NCBI GenBank assembly: GCA_004214065.1
Contig: SGZM01000002.1
Span: forward strand, 1 to 64,000
Direction: 5' to 3'
DNA length: 64,000 bases
Source: Gammaproteobacteria bacterium
GTDB taxonomy: Bacteria; Pseudomonadota; Gammaproteobacteria; Magnimaribacterales; Magnimaribacteraceae
Below the pieces are notes generated by a model, which saw only the letters and a program-made list of their open reading frames with translations, was not told the DNA's origin and made no database searches. A program made the position numbers and the translations under genes. Of the stretch, positions 1 through 9,762 are shown piece by piece (within the stretch, counting starts at the first letter, position 1; each line of letters begins with the position of its first letter).

Positions 1-743
1 ATCTTGCTAGATCTCACTTAAAAATTATTAATTCAGTTTCTTCTATTAAAGGTTTAAAAAAAAATCCTCTAATGGTTTGTCCAACGGTTTACTGTAAAAG
101 TTTTGCGAAAGGAGATATAAAAAATAATAAATATCTCAAAGTTCTTGCAAGAGAAATAGATCCTTCAATATCCATATTATGGACTGGGGATGAGGTGGTA
201 AGCCAATCTATACCCCAAAAAGGTATAAAAGAATTGAAGAGTTTATTTTCAAATCCTATAGTAATTTGGGATAACTATTACGCTAATGATTACTGTCCTT
301 CAAGATTTTATATAGGACCATATAAAGGAAGGAAATCTCTCGATAGTCTCACAGAAGCTATCGGAATAAATCCAACGGGCATGCCCTTTACAGATATGAT
401 TTGTCTTTCTAGATTTATGGGAGAAGAAATAGATAGACAGATTATAGATAATTTCGATATACCTCACGAATTTATTAAAGTACTTCCTTACTTTTCAGAT
501 CCGTTTAAGAATTTACCCTCATTAAGCCTTGGGGGTATTGATAAACTATTAAAAACACAATATAAACTTTGTATTGAATGGAAGGGTGACTTGCAACTCG
601 AATGGGCACCTTTTTTATGGAAATTTTATCTAGATTTAATCTTACTAAAAAAAATAAAGACAGGAGATAGTCAATTTAATCTTGAACAGTGGTTAAACCG
701 AAGATATTCTGATCCACTCAAAAAAACAATTCTTAGAAATTAG
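1..743 (+). CDS. GH84-like beta-N-acetylglucosaminidase, 3' part (5' end outside window)
   Basis: The reading frame is open from base 3, so the gene begins before the window and only the last ~247 residues are visible. The segment WTGDEVVS, followed by [14 protein letters not shown] and GPYKGR, matches the conserved core of glycoside hydrolase family 84 (O-GlcNAcase and bacterial NagJ-type hexosaminidases), where the WDN...ND stretch lines the sugar-binding pocket. The upstream catalytic Asp pair lies outside the window. About 130 residues after the core are not recognised. The family removes beta-linked GlcNAc from glycoproteins or glycans; the substrate here is unknown. It ends 8 bases before an acyl-CoA ligase, so the two may be co-transcribed. 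Confidence 0.75.
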   Translation, partial: LARSHLKIINSVSSIKGLKKNPLMVCPTVYCKSFAKGDIKNNKYLKVLAREIDPSISILWTGDEVVSQSIPQKGIKELKSLFSNPIVIWDNYYANDYCPSRFYIGPYKGRKSLDSLTEAIGINPTGMPFTDMICLSRFMGEEIDRQIIDNFDIPHEFIKVLPYFSDPFKNLPSLSLGGIDKLLKTQYKLCIEWKGDLQLEWAPFLWKFYLDLILLKKIKTGDSQFNLEQWLNRRYSDPLKKTILRN

Positions 744-751
744 GAGAGAAA

Positions 752-2374
752 ATGTTAGGAAATATGATGAGCGGTCAGTTGTTAATATCTGGTCTTATTG
801 AACATGCTGAAAAATATCATAGCGATGCAGAGATAGTTTCTAGGACTGTTGAAGGGCCGATTCATAGATACACCTATGCTGATGCCGCAAAGAGATCAAG
901 AAAGTTGGCAAATGCTTTAGAGAAGCTTGGATTAAAAGAGGGTGATACCGTAGGTACCCTAGCTTGGAATACTTTTAGGCATTTTGAACTATATTTTGGT
1001 GTCTCTGGAATTGGATGTGTTGTAAATACAGTTAACCCGAGACTTTTTCCAGAACAACTTACATACATAATCAATCATGCTGAGAATCAATATCTATTTA
1101 TTGATTTATCTTTTGTCGAGCTTGTCGAATCTTTGGAAGATGAACTGGTAGGCGTTAAAGGCTTCGTAATCCTTACTGACAAAGAGAATATGCCTGAAAC
1201 TAAACTACAGAATGCTATGTGTTACGAAGATTTAATTGCAGATGAGTCTGAAGAATTTACATGGCCTGAGTTCGATGAGAATACCGCTTCAAGTCTTTGT
1301 TACACTTCAGGTACAACCGGCAATCCAAAGGGAGTCTTATACTCACATAGATCCACTATATTACATGCTTGGATTGTTAGTTCTGGCAATGTAGCAAACG
1401 TTTCTAGCTCTACTTGTATTCTACCTGTGGTCCCAATGTTTCATGTTAATGCATGGGGTATTCCTTATGCGGGAGCTATGTTTGGAGCTAAGTTAGTTTT
1501 TCCAGGGCCTGCTCTAGACGGTGCTTCTGTTTACGAATTAATTGATAACGAAAAGCCGGACCTTCTAATGGGTGTTCCAACAGTTTGGTTGGGTCTTTTA
1601 CAACATCTAAATGAGACTAATCAAACTCTTGATTGCGTCGATACAGCTTTGGTAGGCGGATCGGCAGCTCCAAGAGCTATGATTCAAGAATTTGAAGAAA
1701 AACATGATGTTTTTTTAATGCACGGCTGGGGTATGACGGAAATGAGTCCATTAGGAACTGCAACTAGCAGAACAAAAGATATGGAGGATATGGATATTGA
1801 AAGAAGATATGACCTTCAACAAAAGCAAGGTAAAGCCTTCTTTGGAGTTGATATGACTATTGCTGATGATGATGGAAATGAACTTCCACATGATGGGGTG
1901 GCTTTTGGAAGATTATTGGTAAAAGGACCAACGATCGTTGAGCGATATTACAAATCAGAAGAGAGTGCTATGGATGCTAAAGGCTGGTTTGATACTGGGG
2001 ATGTAGCCAAGATTCATCCAGAAGGCTATATGGAAATTGTTGACAGAAGTAAGGATGTTATTAAGTCAGGTGGAGAATGGATTAGCTCAATCGATCTTGA
2101 AAACGCGGCAGTAGGTCATCCTGAAGTTGCTGAAGCCTGCGTTATAGGAGTTCTGCATGCTAAGTGGGATGAAAGACCTCTCTTACTCATAGTTAAGGCT
2201 GCAGGACAAGATCCAACAAAAGAGAGTATTAATTCTTTTCTTGAAGATAAGGTTGCTAAATGGTGGTTACCTGATGATATTGTGTTTGTTGAAGAATTAC
2301 CGCATACAGCCACTGGAAAACTTTTGAAAACTGGCTTGAGAGAAGATTTTAAAAATCATTTATTAAATAAATAG
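752..2374 (+). CDS. Acyl-CoA ligase, DmdB-like (AMP-forming)
   Basis: A 540-residue member of the ANL adenylate-forming family, which activates a carboxylic acid to an acyl-AMP and then an acyl-CoA. The AMP-binding loop [11 protein letters not shown] begins at residue 184, GWGMTEMSP is the A5 motif, WFDTGD follows, and the catalytic lysine motif is TGKLLK near the C terminus. The N terminus (MLGNMM...[10 protein letters not shown]), NPRLFPEQL and KSGGEWISS resemble, from memory, methylmercaptopropionate-CoA ligase DmdB and AlkK-type medium-chain ligases. Fatty-acid and DMSP-derived substrates cannot be separated by eye. The start has a good ribosome site (AGGAGAGAAA). A MaoC-type hydratase follows after 9 bases. 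Confidence 0.85.
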   Translation: MLGNMMSGQLLISGLIEHAEKYHSDAEIVSRTVEGPIHRYTYADAAKRSRKLANALEKLGLKEGDTVGTLAWNTFRHFELYFGVSGIGCVVNTVNPRLFPEQLTYIINHAENQYLFIDLSFVELVESLEDELVGVKGFVILTDKENMPETKLQNAMCYEDLIADESEEFTWPEFDENTASSLCYTSGTTGNPKGVLYSHRSTILHAWIVSSGNVANVSSSTCILPVVPMFHVNAWGIPYAGAMFGAKLVFPGPALDGASVYELIDNEKPDLLMGVPTVWLGLLQHLNETNQTLDCVDTALVGGSAAPRAMIQEFEEKHDVFLMHGWGMTEMSPLGTATSRTKDMEDMDIERRYDLQQKQGKAFFGVDMTIADDDGNELPHDGVAFGRLLVKGPTIVERYYKSEESAMDAKGWFDTGDVAKIHPEGYMEIVDRSKDVIKSGGEWISSIDLENAAVGHPEVAEACVIGVLHAKWDERPLLLIVKAAGQDPTKESINSFLEDKVAKWWLPDDIVFVEELPHTATGKLLKTGLREDFKNHLLNK

Positions 2375-2383
2375 GAGAAAGTT

Positions 2384-2839
2384 ATGATTGGATTAGTCCC
2401 AGCAGAAAAATTAGCAGATTATGTAGGTCAAGAAATAGGCTCTTCAGATTGGTTTGAAGTCGACCAGGATAGAATTGATATGTTTGCCGATGCCACATTA
2501 GATCATCAGTTCATACACATCGATACAGAAAAGGCTACTCCTTTATTTGGTTCTACAATAGCACATGGATTCCTCTCTCTATCACTGGTCCCTCATTTAA
2601 CTTCTCAGGCAGTTTTAGCTCCTGAAAATTTAAAAATGGTATTTAATTATGGTTTAGATAAAGTTAGATTCATTAATCCTGTAAATGTAGGAGCAAAAGT
2701 TAGAACTCATAGTAAGTGTGTATCTGTCGATGATAAAGGTGATGGTCGATACTTAATGAAGACAGAAGTAGTAATGGAAATCGAAGGAGTTGATAAACCT
2801 GCGTATGTTGCAGAGACTTTATCTATGTTCGTAACATAA
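2384..2839 (+). CDS. MaoC-type hot-dog (R)-hydratase
   Basis: A 151-residue single hot-dog domain protein of the MaoC dehydratase family, normal length for the family. The hydratase motif is visible as FADATLDHQFIHID followed by GSTIAHGFL, supplying the catalytic Asp and His that add water to a 2-enoyl-CoA. It is preceded by GGAGAAAGTT and sits directly behind the acyl-CoA ligase, so the pair probably acts on the same acyl chain (activation, later hydration). The actual substrate is not evident. The gene ends 6 bases before the first TetR-like gene. Confidence 0.88.
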   Translation: MIGLVPAEKLADYVGQEIGSSDWFEVDQDRIDMFADATLDHQFIHIDTEKATPLFGSTIAHGFLSLSLVPHLTSQAVLAPENLKMVFNYGLDKVRFINPVNVGAKVRTHSKCVSVDDKGDGRYLMKTEVVMEIEGVDKPAYVAETLSMFVT

Positions 2840-2845
2840 ATTTAT

Positions 2846-3430
2846 ATGAAAAAATCTACCAAAAATCTTAAGGATAAGGTAGTAAACAGAGCTGTTAATT
2901 CTTTAAGGAGGAATAAAAGAATAGAGCAGATAAGCTTTGCTGCCATTGCTAAAGAGTTAAATGTGAGCATTGATGAAATAACCTCTTTTTATTCAAGCAC
3001 TGAAGACATATTCCTTGAAGCCCAGAAGAAAGATTGGGAATCGTTGCATAGGTATTGGGATAAATATATAAAACAGTCCAGCACTCCGGGAGATTACAAG
3101 AATGCCTTTGAAATCTTTTTCGAAAGATTTGTAGACACACTAAGTATGGATGCAGACTTACGTTTAGAACTATCCTGCTATTTACCAAAATGTGTTAAGT
3201 ACAGAGAGAGGAATAGGAAAAGAGTGAAACAAAAGTTTAATAAACTTATAAAAAAAGGGTGGCCAGGAAAAGATGTGAAAGTCCTGGATAGGCAAACAGA
3301 ACTTGTAACAGTTCTGTTTTATGGTTTTATTGATCACATAGTGCACATACCTAAAATTGAGCGAACTAGAATTCTTAGAGATTTCAGAAATATGCTTAAT
3401 TTACATCTTCAAGATAGAAAGTTTTTTTAA
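2846..3430 (+). CDS. Divergent TetR-like regulator, copy 1
   Basis: A 194-residue basic, helical protein. Residues ~20-60 have a TetR-style helix-turn-helix layout: ISFAAIAKELNVS, then a turn and ITSFYSSTEDIF, like the usual 'DIA..AGVS...Y.YF..KEDLF'. The C-terminal domain (KKGWPGKDVKVLDRQT and ending NLHLQDRKFF) is shared with the next gene and with nothing else I recognise. No clear ribosome site precedes the ATG, so it may be translated by coupling to the MaoC gene 6 bases upstream. Ligand and targets are unknown. The fold is inferred from pattern only. Confidence 0.7.
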   Translation: MKKSTKNLKDKVVNRAVNSLRRNKRIEQISFAAIAKELNVSIDEITSFYSSTEDIFLEAQKKDWESLHRYWDKYIKQSSTPGDYKNAFEIFFERFVDTLSMDADLRLELSCYLPKCVKYRERNRKRVKQKFNKLIKKGWPGKDVKVLDRQTELVTVLFYGFIDHIVHIPKIERTRILRDFRNMLNLHLQDRKFF

Positions 3431-3431
3431 G

Positions 3432-4016
3432 ATGAAAGTTGATATTCAAAAGAAGGTAAAAATAATCCAAAAGTCCATGGAATCAATCCGACGGTCTGAT
3501 ACAACACTTCATACAATTACTTTTCCCAGATTAGCTCAAGAACTACAAATACCAATGGAAGAATTAACATCCTTTTTTTTGAATGTAGAAGATATTTTTT
3601 TAAATGAACAGAAAAGAGTAAATAGGAAGATAGAAAAATTCCTTAATGAAGGAATACAAAATGCAAAAACAGCCAGTCAAGCTAAAGAGCTTTTAGAATC
3701 TGCAACCTTAAAATTAGTTGATCTTTTGCCCGAACATAGTGATTTAGTCTTTTCGGCATCTTTCTATCTGCCTAAATGTATTGAAGAAAGAGCTAGAGCA
3801 AAAAAATATTACAAGCAGACTTTTAGAAGAATAATCAAAAAAGGTTGGCCTGGAAAGGTAGATTCAGTACTAGATAGACAAACAGATTTGGTGCTTCTGT
3901 CTGTGTATGGTTTTTATGAATACTGCGCTAGAGTAAGTAAAAAAGAAGGAAAGGCTATACATAAAGATTTCACTAATATGATAAATCTGCATTTACAGGA
4001 CAGATTATTTTTCTAG
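3432..4016 (+). CDS. Divergent TetR-like regulator, copy 2
   Basis: A 194-residue paralogue of the preceding gene, exactly the same length when started at the ATG at 3432, one base after the previous stop. An upstream in-frame start would add 25 residues overlapping copy 1 and is unlikely. Shared features are a TetR-like helix-turn-helix ([13 protein letters not shown], then [12 protein letters not shown]), [18 protein letters not shown], and the identical ending [10 protein letters not shown]. It looks like a tandem duplication. The last 12 bases overlap the 3' end of the convergent gatB. Confidence 0.72.
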   Translation: MKVDIQKKVKIIQKSMESIRRSDTTLHTITFPRLAQELQIPMEELTSFFLNVEDIFLNEQKRVNRKIEKFLNEGIQNAKTASQAKELLESATLKLVDLLPEHSDLVFSASFYLPKCIEERARAKKYYKQTFRRIIKKGWPGKVDSVLDRQTDLVLLSVYGFYEYCARVSKKEGKAIHKDFTNMINLHLQDRLFF

Positions 4017-5450
4017 CTTAGATTTAAGAATATCGTTAACTTGCTTTGGATTCGCTTTTCCTTGAGAGGCTTTCATTACTTGACCAACAAAGAAACCAAA
4101 AAGCCTATCTTTTCCTGACCTGTATTGTTCAAGTTGTTCGGGATTGCCTTGAATAACTTCATCGATCATAGATTCTATTTCTTTATCATCAGTGACCTGT
4201 TTTAGTCCTTCACTTTGAATTATTTCATCAACTTCTTTACCTGAGGACCACATCTTCTCAAAGATATCTTTAGCTATCTTCCCTGAAATAGTCCCATCCT
4301 CTATTCTACTAATTAATTGTCCAAGTTTATCTGAAGACACTTTAGACTCTTTGATAGTTAAATTTTCGTTATTTAGTTCAGCAGATAGTTCTCCCATAAT
4401 CCAGTTTGCACTAAGTTTTGGAGAAGTTGATACTTTTGTGACTTCTTCAAAAAAATCGGCAAGATCTTTTTCTGCAGCTAAAAGGCCTGCATCGTATTCA
4501 CTAAGGCTAAATTGAGAAACAAACCTTTCTCTCTTTTGATTTGGCATTTCTGGCATAGTAGCCATTACTTCTTCTATGAATTCCTTTTTTAGGGTTATGG
4601 GCAATAAGTCAGGTTCAGGAAAATATCTGTAATCATTTGCAAACTCTTTAGACCTCATAGGTCGAGTTGTATTGACTTGAGAATCATAAAGTCTAGTTTC
4701 TTGTGTTATTTTATTTCCAGATTCTAGTTCATTAATTTGTCTTTCAATTTCGTATTGGATAGCTTTTTCAACGAAGCGAAATGAGTTTACATTTTTTGTT
4801 TCCGTTCTTGTGCCGAGTGTTTCATCTCCTATCTTTCTTACTGAGACATTGGCATCACATCTCATGGACCCTTCAGCCATATTTCCATCAGATATTTCTA
4901 AATATCTAATTATCGAATGTATTGACTTAAGGTAAGCTACAGCTTCTTCAGGAGTACTTATCTCTGGTTCAGAAACAATCTCTAGTAGGGGAGTCCCAGC
5001 ACGATTTAAGTCTATTCCAGATTGACCTTCGAAATCATCATGAAGAGATTTTCCAGCATCTTCTTCAAGATGTGCTCTTGTAACACCAATCCTTTTACCA
5101 CCTTTTTCAGTTTCTATATCTAAGTAACCATTCTCCACGATGGGTTTATCCATCTGGCTAATTTGATACCCCTTAGGTGAATCCGGATAGAAATAGTTCT
5201 TTCTGGCAAAACTTGTAGGGCTGTTGATTTCTGCATTAAGAGCTTTTCCAAGCTTAATGGCCATTTTAAGTACTTCTTCATTGAGCACAGGAAGTACTCC
5301 TGGCATAGCTAAATCAATATTACATGCTTGTGTGTTAGGCAGAGCCCCAAAGTCGGTACTTGCACCCGAAAAAAGCTTAGATTTTGTAGACAGTTGCACG
5401 TGGATTTCTAATCCAATGACGGCTTCCCATTCCTCTGAATAATTTTTCAT
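4005..5450 (-). CDS. gatB: Asp/Glu-tRNA amidotransferase subunit B
   Basis: A 481-residue GatB, the kinase/tRNA-binding subunit of the GatCAB amidotransferase that converts mischarged Asp-tRNA(Asn) or Glu-tRNA(Gln). N-terminal [30 protein letters not shown] and [13 protein letters not shown] are diagnostic, and the C-terminal YqeY-like tail ends in [17 protein letters not shown] chose the ATG at 5450 ([11 protein letters not shown]); a further 19 residues upstream would overlap gatA and are not family-like. It is last in gatC-gatA-gatB, 1 base after gatA. Its 3' end overlaps the convergent TetR-like gene by 12 bases. Confidence 0.97.
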   Translation of the reverse strand: MKNYSEEWEAVIGLEIHVQLSTKSKLFSGASTDFGALPNTQACNIDLAMPGVLPVLNEEVLKMAIKLGKALNAEINSPTSFARKNYFYPDSPKGYQISQMDKPIVENGYLDIETEKGGKRIGVTRAHLEEDAGKSLHDDFEGQSGIDLNRAGTPLLEIVSEPEISTPEEAVAYLKSIHSIIRYLEISDGNMAEGSMRCDANVSVRKIGDETLGTRTETKNVNSFRFVEKAIQYEIERQINELESGNKITQETRLYDSQVNTTRPMRSKEFANDYRYFPEPDLLPITLKKEFIEEVMATMPEMPNQKRERFVSQFSLSEYDAGLLAAEKDLADFFEEVTKVSTSPKLSANWIMGELSAELNNENLTIKESKVSSDKLGQLISRIEDGTISGKIAKDIFEKMWSSGKEVDEIIQSEGLKQVTDDKEIESMIDEVIQGNPEQLEQYRSGKDRLFGFFVGQVMKASQGKANPKQVNDILKSKLEK

Positions 5451-5451
5451 C

Positions 5452-6906
5452 TTAAATATTTGGCATTTTCTTATGCCAGTTAGTATTTGATTGATATGAG
5501 TAAGCAAACTGAAGTAATTTACTTTCTTCTAGTGAGTTACCAACTAATTGCATTCCTAATGGCAGTCCTTCATGCTCTCCACATGGGATTGATAACCCGG
5601 GTAAACCCGCCAAGTTAGCAGGAATAGTAAAGATATCTTGTAAATACATTTCTATAGGATCGCTCGTTTTTTCACCGGATTTAAAAGATGTACCTGGAGT
5701 AGTTGGAGATAAAATAACATCTACGCTTTTAAAAGCTTCAGAAAAGTCGTTTGCTACAAGCTGTCTACATTTTTGAGCTTTTAAGTAGTATGCATCATAG
5801 TATCCGGCTGATAAAGCATAAGTTCCTATCAGTATTCTTCTTTTAACCTCCGCTCCAAACCCTTCCTCTCGAGTTCTCATGAAGAGGTCTTCTATATCCT
5901 TAGGGTCCTCACATCTATAGCCATATCTCACACCATCATACCTAGATAGGTTTGCAGAGCATTCTGCTGGTGCGATGATGTAATAGATTGGAAGAGAAAG
6001 ATTTATATTACTAAGTGAAACTTCAACTACTTCAGCTCCTAAGTTTTTATATACTTCTATTGCCTCTTCGATAGACTTTTCTACATATGAAGGCATTTCC
6101 TTCTCAAAGAATTCCTTGGGAAGTCCTATTTTCTTTCCTTTTATGGGGGTATCTAAATCTTTAACTAGATTAGGCTTTTCTAATTTGAGACTAGTGGAAT
6201 CTTTTGGATCATGACCAGACATAGCTTCTAAAATTAATGCAGCATCTTCAGCAGATCTCGCTACAACACCGCCTTGATCTAAGCTAGAAGCAAAAGCAAT
6301 CATTCCATATCTAGAAACCCTTCCATAAGTTGGCTTTATACCTGTTAAACCGCACAAAGAAGCTGGTTGTCTAATTGACCCTCCGGTATCGGTTGCAGTA
6401 GCTATAGGTGCAAGTTCGGCAGAAACGCATGAAGCAGAGCCTCCAGATGATCCTCCGGGAACATATTCAGTATTCCAAGGGTTTTTGACTGGACCAAAGT
6501 AACTTGTCTCATTAGAAGAGCCCATAGCAAATTCATCCATATTAGTTTTACCTAACATCACCATGCCTTCTTTATCTAATTTGTCATAAACGGTAGAAGA
6601 GTAGGGTGCTTCAAAGTTAGATAGCATTTTTGAGCCGCATGTAGTCAGCACACCTTTTGTACAAAAAATATCTTTATGAGCAATTGGTAGACCATCAAGA
6701 GGTAAATTATTCTTGTTCTTATATCTTTCATCTGCTGCTTTTGCCTGAGAAAGAGCTTGCTCTTCTGTAACAGTAATGAATGAATTAATTTGCTCATCAA
6801 AACTTGAGATTCTCTTTAAATAATGTGTTGTTAGCTCAGTTGAAGTGAAATCGCCTTTTTTTAATCCTTCTAGTTGTTCAACGAGAGATAGTTTGTGAAA
6901 GTCCAT
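5452..6906 (-). CDS. gatA: Asp/Glu-tRNA amidotransferase subunit A
   Basis: A 484-residue amidase-signature enzyme that releases ammonia from glutamine for GatB. The catalytic lysine lies in PIAHKDIF and the Ser-cisSer-Lys signature in [10 protein letters not shown], followed by [11 protein letters not shown]. The ATG at 6906 (MDFHKLSL) is preceded by GGAG at good spacing and follows the gatC stop by 1 base. A TTG 18 bases upstream is possible but less likely. Length is normal. It is the middle gene of gatCAB. Confidence 0.97.
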   Translation of the reverse strand: MDFHKLSLVEQLEGLKKGDFTSTELTTHYLKRISSFDEQINSFITVTEEQALSQAKAADERYKNKNNLPLDGLPIAHKDIFCTKGVLTTCGSKMLSNFEAPYSSTVYDKLDKEGMVMLGKTNMDEFAMGSSNETSYFGPVKNPWNTEYVPGGSSGGSASCVSAELAPIATATDTGGSIRQPASLCGLTGIKPTYGRVSRYGMIAFASSLDQGGVVARSAEDAALILEAMSGHDPKDSTSLKLEKPNLVKDLDTPIKGKKIGLPKEFFEKEMPSYVEKSIEEAIEVYKNLGAEVVEVSLSNINLSLPIYYIIAPAECSANLSRYDGVRYGYRCEDPKDIEDLFMRTREEGFGAEVKRRILIGTYALSAGYYDAYYLKAQKCRQLVANDFSEAFKSVDVILSPTTPGTSFKSGEKTSDPIEMYLQDIFTIPANLAGLPGLSIPCGEHEGLPLGMQLVGNSLEESKLLQFAYSYQSNTNWHKKMPNI

Positions 6907-6907
6907 T

Positions 6908-7204
6908 CTAGTTTTCTCCGTCAATAACTTTAGGCACTAGAAACAAACCAGATTTAACAGAAGGTGCATTTTTCAGTAATTCTTCTCTTAGATTCTCTTC
7001 AGTCACCTCATCCTTTCTTGTTGGCTGGGACAAATCTAGAGGATGAGACATCGCATTAACCTCTGAAGTATCAGCTTCATTTAGCTGTTGAAATAGATCT
7101 AGAATATCTTCCAGTTCTTTTTTGAGAGAAGATAAAGAGTCTTCACTAACATTTATTCTAGCTAAATAAGCTATTTCTTTTAATTCTTGATCACTTAAGG
7201 CCAT
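6908..7204 (-). CDS. gatC: Asp/Glu-tRNA amidotransferase subunit C
   Basis: A 98-residue GatC, the small subunit that wraps around GatA and stabilises GatAB. The family pattern is visible: start helix LSDQELKEIAYLARI, then LDLFQQLNEADTSEV, and a C-terminal RKDEV...LL.NAP....G.F.VPKVI. It is first in the operon and is transcribed divergently from mreB across 120 bases of AT-rich DNA (7205-7324), in which I see no confident promoter. The same divergent gatC/mreB arrangement is found in Pseudomonas (from memory). Confidence 0.95.
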   Translation of the reverse strand: MALSDQELKEIAYLARINVSEDSLSSLKKELEDILDLFQQLNEADTSEVNAMSHPLDLSQPTRKDEVTEENLREELLKNAPSVKSGLFLVPKVIDGEN

Positions 7205-7324
7205 ATACAGAGTTTATTACTATAAAAAAGATGCGTAATGTAGCATATTGTAGCTTGCTCAAAAACAATGCTGTTGCTAGAGTTACAATAATACAGAATC
7301 AATGCAATTCTCATAGGAAAATAA

Positions 7325-8362
<1,038 letters not shown>

Positions 8363-8407
8363 CACTTAAAGATATCTTTCTTTACCCTCTCTGAGTATCA
8401 TTTACTT

Positions 8408-9262
8408 ATGCTGAGAAGAGAACACAAAGTTTCTAATATTAGCAGTGAAGCTATCTTTGCGATACCAGCTATGAAGCCTGGAAGGGTTGTACTGGCTATT
8501 GTATTTTGTTTAGTGCTTATACTTTCTGATATTAGGTATGAAACCTCAAAGCACTTTAGATCATATAGTCACGACCTGTTAAAGCCATTATATTTATTAG
8601 TAGAACTCCCATTTCAGGTGAGTGATTCAATAGTTGATTTTTTCTCTTCAAGAGAAGAACTTTCCAATAGGGTCATGTCTCTAGAAGATGAGTTAATTAA
8701 ACTCAAAACAATTACTCAATACATTGAAAATATGTCTTCGGACAATACGGAACTTAACTCCTTATGGGACTCAGCTAAATTTTCAAAAGATAACTATCTA
8801 ATAGCAGAGAAATATTCTCTTTCTCCTAATATCTTTCAACCATCTTTAGTATTAAAAATTTCAACTCAAAGTAATATACAGAAAAATGATCCTGTCCTTG
8901 CTGAGACAGGTTTAGTGGGCAGAATAAAAGGGATTGGTTATGGCAATGCTGAAGTTATGCTAGTTCAAGACGTGAGATCAATAGTTCCTGTTGTTTCAGA
9001 AACATCTCAATTACAGGGCACACTCAAGGGAAATGGTCTAGGTAGGTATGGTGAACTGCAATATGTTAAGAAAACTGCTTCATTTAAAGAAGGCGAGACT
9101 TTATACACTTCAGGATTAGCAGAAATATTTCCAAAAGGTGCAATAGTCGGCAGGATTATTTCAATAAATAATCCAATAGATAGTGAATTTTTAGAAGTTA
9201 AAGTTGAGTTTTTTCAATCTCCAAGTAACAAGAATTTTTTCTTAATATATAACGATGCGTAA
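8408..9262 (+). CDS. mreC: Rod-shape protein MreC
   Basis: A 284-residue bitopic inner-membrane protein. A transmembrane helix at ~27-43 (RVVLAIVFCLVLILSDI) follows a cytoplasmic tail, then a coiled coil near 75-105 (NRVMSLEDELIKL), then the paired beta-barrel domains with the family motif DPVLAETGLVGRI and GLAEIFPKGAIVGRI. MreC links MreB to PBP2/RodA. Its end overlaps mreD by 8 bases, so translation is probably coupled. Confidence 0.93.
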   Translation: MLRREHKVSNISSEAIFAIPAMKPGRVVLAIVFCLVLILSDIRYETSKHFRSYSHDLLKPLYLLVELPFQVSDSIVDFFSSREELSNRVMSLEDELIKLKTITQYIENMSSDNTELNSLWDSAKFSKDNYLIAEKYSLSPNIFQPSLVLKISTQSNIQKNDPVLAETGLVGRIKGIGYGNAEVMLVQDVRSIVPVVSETSQLQGTLKGNGLGRYGELQYVKKTASFKEGETLYTSGLAEIFPKGAIVGRIISINNPIDSEFLEVKVEFFQSPSNKNFFLIYNDA

Positions 9263-9755
9263 TTCCCGAAAAAATAAAGTTTGGATTTATTTATCGCTCA
9301 TAGTGGCCATTTCATTTGATCTCTTCTTACTGCCTGATTCCGTAATAAGTTGGAAGCCACTTTTCACCCTACTTTTTTTGATCTATTGGAATATGGCTTT
9401 ACCGGATAAAGTGGGAATTTTTGAAGCATTATTTTTTGGAGTGGTCTTAGATCTTTCAACTGGAACGGTCTTAGGATTGCACGCTGTTATGTTTGTTTTG
9501 ATAACCTATATTTGTCAAAGATTTTTTTATCAATTCAGAGTCTCACCTATCTGGCAACAAGCAACAATATTATTTTTTCTATTTTTTGTATTTAAACAAG
9601 TTTTTGCATTCGATTTATATAGTCTTCAAAAAGACAGCTCAATAGATTCTAGTTACATGTTAACTTCGTTTATTTTTGCACTAAGCTCAGCTTTTGTTTG
9701 GCCTCTAGTATTTTTTATTCTAAGAGGATATCGACGAAAACAAATAAGATATTGA
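9255..9755 (+). CDS. mreD: Rod-shape protein MreD
   Basis: A 166-residue very hydrophobic protein with about five membrane segments, the size and character of MreD. FFGVVLDLSTGTVLGLHAV fits the conserved 'G...D...G...G...' stretch of the family, and the C terminus is basic (RGYRRKQIRY). It is called mainly from position after mreC, with which it overlaps by 8 bases. It belongs to the inner-membrane elongasome. yhdP follows after 7 bases. Confidence 0.9.
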   Translation: MRNSRKNKVWIYLSLIVAISFDLFLLPDSVISWKPLFTLLFLIYWNMALPDKVGIFEALFFGVVLDLSTGTVLGLHAVMFVLITYICQRFFYQFRVSPIWQQATILFFLFFVFKQVFAFDLYSLQKDSSIDSSYMLTSFIFALSSAFVWPLVFFILRGYRRKQIRY

Positions 9756-9762
9756 TTTATCA

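Noticed and set aside
3357-3431. 25-residue N-terminal extension of the second TetR-like protein
   Set aside because: It overlaps copy 1 in another frame, while starting at 3432 gives exactly the length of the paralogue.
7205-7324. Promoters in the gatC/mreB divergent gap
   Set aside because: Several TACAAT-like hexamers occur on both strands but none has a matching -35 at correct spacing.
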